From: Micromonospora sicca
GTDB taxonomy: Bacteria; Actinomycetota; Actinomycetes; Mycobacteriales; Micromonosporaceae
DNA length: 43,706 nt
Direction of reading: 5' to 3'
Assembly: GCF_003172935.1 (NCBI RefSeq)
Contig: NZ_QGKS01000193.1
Location: 1-43,706, forward strand
The notes under the pieces: generated by a model
The model's input: the letters and a program-made list of their open reading frames with translations, nothing else
Told to the model about the DNA's origin: nothing
Databases searched by the model: none
Shown here: positions 1 through 7,876 of the stretch, one piece after another
How positions within the stretch are numbered: position 1 is the first letter of the stretch
Layout: every line of letters starts with the position of its first letter
Program-made: the position numbers and the translations under genes

Positions 1-2
1 CG

Positions 3-119
3 AAATACCTCGCGATGGTCGCTTCCGAGATCAACAACCGACCGCGTAAGATCCACGGTTGGAAGAAGCCCTCCGAGATATTCACCGAACTCGTCGAGGC
101 GAATGCTTCCACCAGCTGA
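3..119 (+). CDS. IS30-family transposase, C-terminal end (cut by window edge)
   Basis: The reading frame enters from the left edge and ends at TGA 117-119, giving 38 residues. It contains INNRPRKIHGWKKPSEIF, the conserved tail of IS30-family DDE transposases (N-N-R-P-R-K followed by G-W-K-x-P). Only the last part of the integrase core is present, so activity cannot be judged. The right terminal repeat of the element should lie just beyond 119, but I could not define it without the left end. Its insertion may have cut the minus-strand gene at 120-442. Family assignment comes from the motif. Confidence 0.7.
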   Translation, partial: KYLAMVASEINNRPRKIHGWKKPSEIFTELVEANASTS

Positions 120-442
120 ACCCGCCCTCGGCTGGACTCTGGTCGGCCAGCCGGAGCCAATGAACTGGTCCTCGGATTGGGCGTCCGGCGTCGCTGTGCA
201 AGCAGCCCGGAGTAGCCGCTGGACCTCGGCGAGAGCCTGAACCTCATGTGGTGTGAAGCTGGTCCATTCCCGCCAATGCCACGGCCCGTCGTCGTCGATG
301 ATGTCGAAGAACTGCTCGACATACTCCACCAAGCCGATTTCTCGGACACCGTTGTCCCCCTTGCTATCTCCAGCGCTTCCATCGCCCGATTCCGCAGGCG
401 CTGTTCGACAAGGCGCTCGCTCGGGTGCTCGACATCGTTCAT
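120..442 (-). pseudogene. Broken hypothetical gene next to the IS30 end
   Basis: On the minus strand an ATG at 442 opens a frame reading MNDVEHPSERLVEQRL and on to ALEIARG. At the run of five C (356-360, plus strand) the coding character moves to another frame reading GVREIGLVEYVEQFFDIIDD, then WHWREWTSFTPHEVQALAEV and FIGSGWPTRVQP. The two halves join sensibly if one base is missing from the run. The second frame has no stop before the left window edge and runs into the IS30 end, so the natural C-terminus is probably lost. The composition is protein-like (Trp/Phe/Tyr in helix-like spacing), but I do not recognise the family with confidence. A sequencing error in the homopolymer is an alternative to real decay. 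Confidence 0.4.
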
Positions 443-644
443 CTCAGTGAGGGTAACCAGAGGCAACGCACGCACATGCCGCGATCCGCGCGGCACGCAG
501 CGTGACGGCTGGAGCTGCCGCTCGCCATCCGGATCTGCCGAATTAAGTGCGCCGCCACACCGGGCGGGTTGGTCGCGGGTGTGTATTGCGGGCGTATCGA
601 GAGTGCTTACGCCACCGCAACAGCCCTACCGATTAGATGGGCAC

Positions 645-1343
645 ATGAACCACAGCGCATCCCTGTCAGCACCGACCCGCCGCACGCGCAGGACCGTGCT
701 CCTGAGCCTGGCGGTCATCGGCGTGGCGAGCGTCGCGTTCGCCGTGCGGCGACCGCTTCTGATGTCCGCTCCGAGGTGCATGGCCGGGCGGTGGCACGGC
801 TGCTACGACACGGAGAACGGTGTGCTGCTCATGATGCTGGTGGGGCTGCCGTTGGCTGCTCTGGTGGTGTGGGCTCTGGCGCGCTTTCGGCGTGCCACCG
901 GTGGCACATCGGCGTGGCGGATGTCGCTGGCCGAGATGGGCCTGGTCTACGGGACGGTACCGCTCGTATGGATCACCATGATGCCGGGACCGGGGGCCGG
1001 CACCGTCCCAGGCCGGGTGAGCCTGATCCCGCTGCGGGACCTGCTCACGATGGGGCCCGTCGGGATCGGCGGCAACCTGCTGATCTTCGCGGCGCTAGGG
1101 TTTTTCGCCCCTATGAGGTTCGCGGTGCTGGCGTCCGTGCCGCGGATCCTGGCGCTCGGGGCAGGCTGCTCGGCCCTGGTCGAAACCGCACAGTACGTGC
1201 TGCGGCTGGACCGGGTGTCCTCCGTCGACGACGTGCTGGTCAACGCCGCCGGCGCCGTGCTGGCCGGGCTCGCGTCGCGCCACTGGTGGCGCACCGCGGA
1301 GAGCGATCCGACGCCGGAGGCGTTCCCGGTTAAACGTTCATGA
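645..1343 (+). CDS. VanZ-like membrane protein
   Basis: 232 residues from ATG 645. The VanZ family signature is clear in the C-terminal half: GGNLLIFAALGFFAP (about residues 141-155), then SALVETAQYVL and RVSSVDDVLVNAAGAVLAG, matching the family's G-N-x-x-x-F-x-P-x-G, E-x-x-Q and D-x-D-D-x-x-x-N motifs. Hydrophobic segments: LLSLAVIGVASVAF near the N-terminus, LLMMLVGLPLAALVVWAL, the GGN segment, and two at the C-terminal end. VanZ in enterococci gives low-level teicoplanin resistance, but most actinobacterial paralogues have no proven function, so no resistance role is claimed. An earlier in-frame ATG at 246 would add about 130 low-complexity residues over DNA that looks coding on the other strand, so 645 is preferred. 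Confidence 0.85.
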   Translation: MNHSASLSAPTRRTRRTVLLSLAVIGVASVAFAVRRPLLMSAPRCMAGRWHGCYDTENGVLLMMLVGLPLAALVVWALARFRRATGGTSAWRMSLAEMGLVYGTVPLVWITMMPGPGAGTVPGRVSLIPLRDLLTMGPVGIGGNLLIFAALGFFAPMRFAVLASVPRILALGAGCSALVETAQYVLRLDRVSSVDDVLVNAAGAVLAGLASRHWWRTAESDPTPEAFPVKRS

Positions 1344-1494
1344 GGCGGTCCGTCCATAGCAGATCAGAAACAGCGCCGGGGGCTGTCCACAGCGGTCAAA
1401 CTTGTCCACAGGCGACCGAGGTGAGGCGGCGGGCCGGTCCGGCGGTCAGCAGGCTCGACGGCAGCACGTTCGAGCCCGACCGCTGGAGGCCGCC

Positions 1495-2596
1495 ATGCCG
1501 CCCCGTACCCCGCTCCCACCGCACCGCCGCCTTCCCCTGCTGGTCACCGCCGACGGCGACCTGCTCGACGAGCTGCTCCGGCTCGCCGCAGCCGGTGGCA
1601 CCGAGGTCGAGCTCGCCGCCGACCCCGCCGCAGCCCGCGCCCGCTGGCTGCCGGCGCCGCTCGTGCTGGTGGGCAGTGACCAGGCTCAGGCCTGCCTGCG
1701 GGCTCGGCTGCCGCGCCGGCCTCGGACGGTGCTGGTGGGCCGCTCCGGTCACCTCGACGGGCGCGGAGATCGCCGAGCTGATCGGGGCCGAGCACGTGGC
1801 CACGCTGCCCGCCGCCGAGCCGTGGCTGGTCGACCGGTTCGCCGAGTGCGTGCTGGACCCGGCCAGCGGTGGCGCCGCACGGATGGTCGCGGTGCTCGGC
1901 GGGCGGGGCGGCGCGGGTGCCAGCGTGCTCGCCGGCGGCCTCGCGGTCACCGCCGCCCGAGCCCGACTGCGCACCCTCCTGGTCGACGCCGACCCGCTCG
2001 GCGGCGGGCTGGACCTGGTGCTCGGCTGGGAACAGATGGAAGGCCTGCGCTGGCCCGGACTCACCGGCACCGACGGGCGGGTCGACCCACCCTCGCTCGT
2101 CCGGGCCCTGCCCAGCCGGGGTGACCTGGTCGTGCTCTCCTGGGATCGTGGCGACCTGCTGCATCTGCCCGCCGAGGCGATGGCCGCCACGGTCGACGCC
2201 GCTCGCCGGGGCCGGGACGTCGTGGTCGTCGACCTGCCCCGGCAACTCGACGACGCATCGGTCGTGGCGTTGCAGGCGGCGGACCGGGCCCTGGTGGTCG
2301 TACCGGCCGAGCTGCGGGCCACCGCCGCCGCAGCCCGGGTGGTCGCCACAGCCGCCCCGCACTGCGCCGACCTGGCGGTGATCGTGCGCGGCCCGGCCCC
2401 GGGCCGGCTGAAGGCCACCGAGGTGGCCCGGGCACTCGACCTGCCGCTCGCCGGCACTCTCCGCCCCGAGCCCGGGCTCTGTCGCGGGCTGGAGCGGGGT
2501 GAGGCGCCCGCGGCGGGCGGGAAGGGACCGCTCGCCGCGCTCTGCCAGCGGATCGTCGGCGAGCTGACCGGCGTGCCCGCCACCGGTGCGGCATGA
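1495..2596 (+). pseudogene. ssd: Septum site-determining protein Ssd (CpaE-like), frameshifted
   Basis: The reading starts at ATG 1495 (MPPRTPLPPHRRLPLLVTAD) and is coherent to about 1760 (VLVGRSGHLDG). It then continues one frame over (AEIAELIGAEHVATLPAAEP) to the TGA at 2594-2596. Removing one G from the GGG at about 1757-1760 restores a single 366-residue protein of normal Ssd/CpaE length: receiver-like N-terminal half, then a MinD-like ATPase domain. The P-loop reads GGRGGAGAS, so both lysines of the deviant Walker A motif are replaced. LLVDADPLGGGLDLVLGW follows as the next MinD-type motif. In mycobacteria ssd (Rv3660c) heads the same tad cluster. The stop overlaps the next start (ATGA). 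The break is either real decay or a homopolymer sequencing error. Confidence 0.8.
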
Positions 2597-3805
2597 CCGG
2601 CCCCCTCGACTCCGGCGAGCTGGCGGCCCGCGTCCGGCGCCGGTTCGCCGCCGCGGCCACTCCGGTCACCCCCGCCGCCATCGTCTCCGCCGTACGCGCC
2701 GAGCCGAGCGCCGCCGTGCTCGGTGACACCGCCCTGCTGCGCATCGCCGACCGAGTGCACGATGACCTGGTCGGCGCCGGCCCGCTCGCTCCGTTGCTGG
2801 CCGACCCGCAGGTGACCGACGTGCTGGTGAACGGCACCCGGGTCTGGGTCGACCGTGGGCAGGGGCTGCGCCAGGTGGCGGTACCGATCGGCTCCGTCGA
2901 GGACGTACGCCGGCTCGCGCAGCGCCTCACGGCGGCCGCCGGGCGCCGGCTTGACGACGCCCTCCCCGTGCGCGGACGCTCGACTGCCCGACGGCACCCG
3001 GCTGCACGCCGTGCTGCCGCCGGTGGCGACCGACGGGCCGTACCTCTCCCTGCGGACCTTCCGGCAACGGCCGTTCACCCTCGAGGAACTGGTCCGGCAG
3101 GGCACCGTGCCCCGGCCGGTGGCACCGGTCCTCGCCGCCGTCGTGGCGGCCCGGCTGGCGTACCTGGTCACCGGGGGCACCGGTTCGGGCAAGACCACCC
3201 TGCTCAACACGCTGCTCGGGCTGGTGCCGACGACCGAGCGAATCGTGCTGGTCGAGGACGCCGCCGAACTGCGCCCGGTGCACCCGCACGTGATCGGCCT
3301 CCAGGCGCGTACGTCGAATGTGGAGGGCACGGGCGCGGTGGGACTGAGCGACCTGGTCCGGCAGGCGTTACGGATGCGCCCGGACCGGCTGGTGGTGGGC
3401 GAGTGCCGGGGTGGCGAGGTGGTGGACCTGCTCGCTGCCCTGAACACCGGCCATGATGGTGGAGCGGGGACGCTGCACGCCAACGCCCCGACGGACGTAC
3501 CGGCCCGGCTCGAGGCGCTCGGTCTGCTCGGCGGTCTGCCCCGGGCCGCGCTGCACGCTCAGGTCGCGGCGGCACTGCAGGTGCTGCTCCAGGTCCGTCG
3601 CGGCAGCGAGGGCCGCCTGCTGGAGTCGATCAGCCTGCTGGTGCCCGAGGGGCCGGAGCGACTGGTGACCGTGGTGCCGGCCTGGGTACGTGGTCGTGGC
3701 CTCGGCCTCGCCGCTCGGGCGCTCGGGGCGCTGCTGCGGGAGCGCGGGGTCGACGTACCGCCGATCCTCTGCGCGGTCTGGCCCGGCTCGGCGGGCCCGT
3801 CGTGA
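2593..3805 (+). pseudogene. tadA: Tad pilus assembly ATPase TadA (CpaF family), frameshifted
   Basis: Starts at ATG 2593 inside the ssd stop. The N-terminal half (MTGPLDSGELAARVRRRFAA to RRLDDAL) is in one frame. From about 2966 the coding frame shifts by one base and reads CADARLPDGTRLHAVLPPVA onward. One extra C in the CCCC run near 2964-2967 explains the shift; without it the protein is 403 residues, normal for the family. All secretion-ATPase motifs survive in the second frame: Walker A GGTGSGKTT (about 3175-3201), the Asp box LVEDAAELRPVHPHVIGLQ, Walker B RMRPDRLVVGECRGGE and the His box GHDGGAGTLHANAP. TadA powers assembly of the Flp-type pilus at the inner face of the membrane. The gene overlaps tadB by GTGA at 3802-3805. 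Confidence 0.85.
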
Positions 3806-5268
3806 ACGGCCCGGCCTGGCTGGTGACCGCGTTCCTGGTCACGGCCGCGGCGGTGGTCGCCTGGCCGCTGTGAAGAGGCCGGGCTCGGCGTCGCGCCGTC
3901 TTCGGCGCTCCGTCGCGGTCGGCTCCCGGTGGTCCGCCGCCGATTGCCGTCTACGTTCCGGCCTCCCTCGTCGCCAGGTGTCGGTCGAGCCACGGGCGGC
4001 TGTCGACGGGGCCTGCGGTGGTTCGTCGCGGTGCCCCGGCCGGGGTCGCCGGGCGGTCCTTCCCGACCAGGCCGCCCGGTCGCCGGGACCCGCGTCGTCC
4101 GGCAGCCGCGTTTCCCGACGACCTCCGCCCCGTCGCGACGCTCGTCCGGCGGGCGGCTGCCCGATCGGGCGCAGCTGGGGGCGGACGCCGTCCCCGGCGG
4201 ATCGGGGCATCCGCGCCGAGGCGAACGGTGCTGCTGGCCGCCGTGGTGGGCGGTGGGATCGGTGGTGGGTTGGCCGGCCCGGTGGCCGCGGTTGTTCTCG
4301 CGGCCTACGGCGCGCTGGGGGTGCGTGCCGTCCTGCGCCGTCACGCCGGACGGCACGCGCAGCGGGCCCGACGGCAGAGCCTGGACCAGCTCGGCGGCCT
4401 CGCCGCCGACCTGCGGGCCGGGTTGCCGGTGACGGCCGCGCTCCGCGGTCCGCTGCCGAGGTTGTCGACATTCGGGGATCCGCTGTTGGGCTCGGTGGCA
4501 CTCGGGCGGCCAGGGCCAGGATTCGTGACGTTCGACGGTCCGGGGTCGGGCTCCGTGACGTTCGAGGGTTCGGGGCCGGGCTCGGCAGGGCTCGGCGCTC
4601 CGGCGTCGGGGTCGGTAGGGGTCGGCGGTCCGGCCGCCGGGGGATCGGCGTTCGGGGACACGTTGCCTGGGCGGTCGCGGGCCGGCGAGGCGTTGCCCGG
4701 GCAGGCGGCTCTCGACGGGCCCGTGCCCGCGCAGCCGGCGCTGAACCCGGTGCTGGCGACGTCTGGGGAAGCGCTCGCGACCCGGGCTGCGGTTGCCGGC
4801 CCGCCGCCGCTCGTGGACGGCCTGGCGCCGGCCCTTCCCGATAGCGCCGGTCGCCGCGTCGCAGCCGATCCCGGTGGGCCCGCCCGGTCGCCGGAAGCCT
4901 CGGTCCCCGACCGCCCGGACGGGCCGGCGCGGGTCGCCGAGCTGGCCCGGGCTGCCGTGCGGCTGGCCGACCGCACCGGAGCTCCCCTCGCCGAACTCCT
5001 GGAGCGAATCGAGGCCGATGCCCGGGCGGCCGACCGTGGGCTGGCCGCGGCTGCCGCCCAGGCCGCCGGTGCGCGGGCCACGGCCTGGCTGCTCGCCGCG
5101 CTGCCGCTCGGCGGCATCGGGCTCGGGTACGCCATCGGGGTCGACCCCGTCGCGGTGCTGCTGCACACGCCGGTCGGTGGCGCCAGCGCGGTCGCCGCCG
5201 TCGGACTGCAGGTCGGCGGCCTGTTGTGGGCGGAACGGCTCGGCGCGGCCCCGGGGCGGGTTGGCTGA
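3802..5268 (+). pseudogene. tadB: Tad pilus membrane protein TadB (GspF/T2SF type) with in-frame stop and decapeptide repeats
   Basis: GTG 3802 overlaps the tadA stop and reads MNGPAWLVTAFLVTAAAVVA, a first membrane segment, then hits TGA at 3871-3873. The same frame continues open to TGA 5266-5268 with clear TadB content: VLLAAVVGGGIGGGLAGPVA and AAYGALGVRAVLRRHAGRHA, SLDQLGGLAADLRAGLPV, AELARAAVRLADRTGAPLAE, LLERIEADARAADRGLAAAA and two C-terminal membrane segments. A single-base change in an arginine codon would create the stop. About 110 residues in the middle are an array of ten-residue Gly/Pro-rich units (see the repeat at 4435-4764), which makes the protein far longer than usual. Translation could restart downstream, for example at GTG 4018, but the first membrane helix would then be lost. 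Confidence 0.65.
4435..4764 (+). repeat. Eleven imperfect 30-bp tandem repeats inside tadB
   Basis: In the tadB frame the residues fall into eleven consecutive ten-residue units, for example STFGDPLLGS, VALGRPGPGF, VTFDGPGSGS, VTFEGSGPGS, AGLGAPASGS and VGVGGPAAGG. The pattern is small-x-hydrophobic-x-G-x-x-x-G-S. The middle units (about 4525-4644) are closest at the DNA level, with the phrase gtgacgttcg repeated exactly 30 bases apart at 4525 and 4555. The outer units are degenerate and visible mainly as protein periodicity. Confidence 0.8.
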
Positions 5269-6009
5269 TGCCCCGGCAGGCGTTCGCGGCGTCCTGCCTG
5301 GTCGGGGCGGCGCTGCTTGTGATCGTGGCCGGCTCGCCGATCGTTCGACCAGGCCGACGTCTTCGCCGGCTGGACCGATCGTCAGAGGGCGGGGCTGAGC
5401 GGGCGGCCGGCGTGGTGGCCCGATCGGACCCGGCTCGGCGCCGGGCTCGCCGGTGTGGCCGCCGCAACCGTCGTCGGCGGCTGGGCCGGCCTGCTCGTCG
5501 GGATGCTGGCCGGACTCGCGGCGGATCGCCTGCTCCGTCGGATCGAGCCGCGCGCCGTCCGGGACCGGCGACTGCGCGAGATCGCCGATCTGCCGCTCGC
5601 CGCCGACCTGCTCGCGGCGGCCCTCCGCGCCGGAGCGCCGGTCGACCGGTCGGTGCTGGCGGTCGCCGAGGCGTTGGGTGGGCCGATGGCCGACCGGCTC
5701 GGCCAGGTCGGCCGGACACTGCTGCTCGGTGGCGAGCCGGCGGAGGCGTGGTCGCAACTGCTCCCCGTGCCCGATGCGGACCGGCTGGTGGCGGCCGCGC
5801 TCCGCTCGTCCAACAGCGGGGCCGCGCTGGCCGGCGCGCTCACCCGTCTCGCCGACGACCTGCGGGCCGACCGATCCACCGCGGCCGAGGCGGCGGCCCG
5901 CCGGGCGGGCGTGCTCATCGTGCTGCCGCTCGGGCTCTGCTTCCTGCCCGCCTTCATTCTCGCCGGTCTGATGCCGGTGATCGTCGCCGTCCTCGGCGAC
6001 GTGCTCTGA
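5268..6009 (+). pseudogene. tadC: Tad pilus membrane protein TadC (GspF/T2SF type), frameshifted
   Basis: ATG 5268 overlaps the tadB stop (TGATG). The first 45 residues or so (MPRQAFAASCLVGAALLVIV, then RSSEGGAER) are in one frame. From about 5404 the coding continues one base over as PAWWPDRTRLGAGLAGVAAA, then GGWAGLLVGMLAGLAADRLL, EIADLPLAADLLAAALRAGA, LADDLRADRSTAAEAAARRA and a final LIVLPLGLCFLPAFILAGLM membrane hairpin. The break could be a tandem duplication of gcgg near 5399-5406 (net +4) or a single inserted base. The restored length is about 245 residues, usual for TadC. TadB and TadC form the inner-membrane platform of Tad pili. It ends 21 bp before the pilin gene. Confidence 0.8.
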
Positions 6010-6030
6010 ACCCACAAGAAGGGAAACGAG

Positions 6031-6198
6031 ATGCGGAAACTCCTCGCCCGCCTGCGCGGCGATGCCGGGATGAACACCGCCGAGTACGCCGTGGGCACGC
6101 TCGCCGCGGTGGCCTTCGCCGGCATCCTGCTCAAGGTGCTCACCTCCGGCAACGTGCAGTCCGCGCTCACCGCCGTCATCGACCGGGCACTGAAGTGA
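6031..6198 (+). CDS. Flp-type pilin-like protein (DUF4244)
   Basis: 55 residues from ATG 6031, with a ribosome-binding site aagaaggga at 6016-6024. After a basic leader (MRKLLARLRGDAG) comes MNTAEYAVGTLAAVAFAGIL. This matches the Flp prepilin rule, G followed by M-N-T-A then Glu at +5 and Tyr at +6, and a 20-residue hydrophobic helix. Cleavage would be after G13 by a prepilin peptidase, which is not encoded in this window. It corresponds to Rv3656c in the mycobacterial order. It is intact although the four assembly genes upstream are broken. The stop overlaps the GTG of the next gene. Confidence 0.85.
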   Translation: MRKLLARLRGDAGMNTAEYAVGTLAAVAFAGILLKVLTSGNVQSALTAVIDRALK

Positions 6199-6596
6199 CC
6201 GGGCGCCGGCCGGCCGGCCACCGATCGTCGGCCGGGCAGCGGACCGTCGGGTCGGAACGTGGCTCGTTCACCGCCGAGCTGGCGGCCGGCCTGCCGGCGC
6301 TGGTCCTGCTGCTGCTCACCGGCCTCACCGCCGTCAACGCGGTGACCACGAGGAGCGGTTGCCTGGACGCCGCCCGGGAGGCTGCGCTCGCCGCCTCCCG
6401 GGGCGAGAACGGAACGGCCACCGGTGCCCGGTACGCACCGCCCGGCGCGGACGTCGCGGTCACCGTCTTCGGCGATCGCGTCTCCGCCACGGTCCGCGTC
6501 CCGGTCCGCACCCTGGGGGCGCGGCTGCCCCGGATCACGGTGTCCGCCACCGCGATCGCCGCCGTCGAACCCGGTGCCCCGGCACCACGACCGTGA
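6195..6596 (+). CDS. TadE-like pseudopilin
   Basis: 133 residues from GTG 6195, overlapping the pilin stop by four bases. After a short basic N-terminus comes RGSFTAELAAGLPALVLLLL: a G-S-F-T-A-E prepilin-like junction with Glu at +5, followed by a hydrophobic helix continuing to NAV. This is the hallmark of TadE pseudopilins. The C-terminal part is a small beta-rich domain (ADVAVTVFGDRVSATVRVPV) expected outside the membrane. It is the counterpart of Rv3655c. Its stop overlaps the next start (GTGA). Confidence 0.85.
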   Translation: MTGRRPAGHRSSAGQRTVGSERGSFTAELAAGLPALVLLLLTGLTAVNAVTTRSGCLDAAREAALAASRGENGTATGARYAPPGADVAVTVFGDRVSATVRVPVRTLGARLPRITVSATAIAAVEPGAPAPRP

Positions 6597-6979
6597 CGGC
6601 GGTAGGCGCGTCCCGGGCGAACCGGGCCGGCGCGGACACGGATCGCGGCGGCGCCACGATCTGTTTGCTCGCCGTGGGGCTGGTGTTCGTCCTGGTAGGT
6701 CTGTTCGGCGCGGCGCTCGGCGCCGCCCGGACGGCCCGGCAGCAGGCCCGGGTAGCGGCGGACTTCGGGGCGCTCGCCGGCGCCGGCCGGGCACTCGAAG
6801 GGGAGGCGGCGGCCTGCGGGACGGCCGGGAAACTGGTCGGCCTGAACGCCGCGCGGCTCTCCGCGTGCCGTCTCGACGGGATGGACGTGCTGGTCACGGC
6901 GGAGGTCACGGTCACGCCGTTGCCCTGGCTGACCCGCACCGCCACGGCGACCTCCCGGGCCGGCCCGATCCGAGGCTGA
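6593..6979 (+). CDS. Rv3654c-like / TadE-like secreted protein
   Basis: 128 residues from GTG 6593, overlapping the preceding stop. DRGGATICLLAVGLVFVLVG starts a single membrane helix, but the usual Glu at +5 of the pseudopilin motif is absent, as is typical of the Rv3654c type. A Cys pair (ACGTAGK and SACRLDG) lies in the external part, with a beta-rich C-terminus (VLVTAEVTVTPLPWL). Known gene order (ssd-tadA-tadB-tadC-flp-tadE-this gene) supports the call. It is the last gene of the cluster and is followed by a strong hairpin. Confidence 0.8.
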   Translation: MTAVGASRANRAGADTDRGGATICLLAVGLVFVLVGLFGAALGAARTARQQARVAADFGALAGAGRALEGEAAACGTAGKLVGLNAARLSACRLDGMDVLVTAEVTVTPLPWLTRTATATSRAGPIRG

Positions 6980-7018
6980 CCGCTCCGGGTCGGCCCGCCG
7001 GGCCGCCCACGGGCCGGG

Positions 7019-7056
7019 TCGGTCGGGGCGCGGCGAGCTGCCGCGCCCCGGACCGA
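7019..7056. terminator. Hairpin between convergent tad cluster and LOR gene
   Basis: A perfect 10-bp stem (7025-7034 with 7040-7049) closes a GAGCT loop. It is extended by TCGGTC (7019-7024) pairing with GACCGA (7051-7056) across a one-base bulge. It sits between the stops of two convergent genes, so it can serve both strands. There is no T tract, as is common for actinobacterial terminators. Confidence 0.7.
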
Positions 7057-7063
7057 TTACGGC

Positions 7064-7642
7064 TCAGCGGGACTGGAGGGCGTCCAGGCCGACCGCCATG
7101 GCGATGACGAGTCGCCGGTCGATCTGCGGGTTCTGGATCTCCACCACGTACCGGTCGCGCAGGCCCCACTTCTTGACGACCGAGAACACCGGCTGACCCC
7201 CGGCGACGAAGTCGAAGTGGTACGGCAGCCAGGACAGCGAGTCGACGAAGCGGCGCAGCAGCGCCACCGGCAGGCTCCGCTCCTGGCCCGTGATCTGCGG
7301 CAGGCCGGCCTGTTCAACGTGCCACGTCGACCGCAGCAGCGACTGGGCGAAGTCCTTGCGGAACAGCCCGATCGGGTTGCCGGCGTGGTCGGTCACGTCG
7401 TACGTGGCGCCGAGGTCGAGCCGCTGACGGGCCTTGAAGCCGAGCAGCGGGGTCTGCTTGGAGTCGTCGGTGTAGATGGTCACCTGCTCCTTGAAGGCGA
7501 GCCGCTTCTGCTGCGCGAACGCGAGCAGCTCGCCCTCCGAACCGTCCGGCGCCACCGCGCGGACCTCGTACTGGTTGACCATCATCCGGATCCGCTGGCG
7601 GATGAAGAACTGGTGCTGGGTCTGCAAGGTGTCGAGCTGCAT
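7064..7642 (-). CDS. LURP-one-related (LOR/DUF567) protein
   Basis: 192 residues from ATG 7642, chosen because GAAGGAG lies a few bases upstream; a longer frame to 7756 has no such site. The protein is a single LURP-one-related domain of twelve-strand tubby-like fold: FFIRQRIRMMVNQYEVRAV, GSEGELLAFAQQKRLAFKEQ, GFKARQRLDLGATYDVTDHA, GNPIGLFRKDFAQSLLRSTW, FSVVKKWGLRDRYVVEI. Related proteins are membrane-associated or scramblase-like, but the bacterial function is not established. The gene stands alone, convergent with the tad cluster and downstream of the helicase on the same strand. Confidence 0.85.
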   Translation of the reverse strand: MQLDTLQTQHQFFIRQRIRMMVNQYEVRAVAPDGSEGELLAFAQQKRLAFKEQVTIYTDDSKQTPLLGFKARQRLDLGATYDVTDHAGNPIGLFRKDFAQSLLRSTWHVEQAGLPQITGQERSLPVALLRRFVDSLSWLPYHFDFVAGGQPVFSVVKKWGLRDRYVVEIQNPQIDRRLVIAMAVGLDALQSR

Positions 7643-7876
7643 GCGATCTCCTTCGAGGGGTAACGCCGGAGTCTCGCACAGCCGGGCCCTCAGCGTCCGC
7701 CCTCGATGGTCGCCTTCATCGCCCAGGCGCACCTGGTCAGCCGGGACGGCTGCCACAACGGCGAGGTGGCCCTTTCCGGCACGCCGGACACCGCGACATC
7801 GCCGAAGCCGAGTCGATCACCCCGCCCGCGAGCCCCGAGCACGCCGCGAGGCGGCCAGGTCGCGTCGGTCGTCGCG

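Noticed and set aside
246..644. N-terminal extension of the VanZ-like protein from ATG 246
   Set aside because: The added 130 residues are Arg/Ser-rich and lie over DNA with better coding character on the other strand; the hydrophobic VanZ start fits ATG 645.
1396..3483. A 695-codon antisense frame across ssd and tadA
   Set aside because: It is a shadow of the coding strand; the composition is Arg/Ser/Pro-rich with no recognisable domain, and the plus strand carries clear Ssd and TadA motifs.
3871..3873. Selenocysteine or programmed recoding of the TGA in tadB
   Set aside because: TadB proteins are not selenoproteins, no SECIS-like hairpin is apparent, and neighbouring genes in the same cluster carry frameshifts, so ordinary damage or sequencing error is simpler.
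4435..4764. A CRISPR-like array because of the 30-bp period
   Set aside because: There are no spacers: the repeats are contiguous, degenerate and in frame within tadB.
1750..5410. Programmed ribosomal frameshifting in ssd, tadA and tadC
   Set aside because: No slippery heptamer or conserved downstream structure is evident at the breaks, and such recoding is not known for these families.
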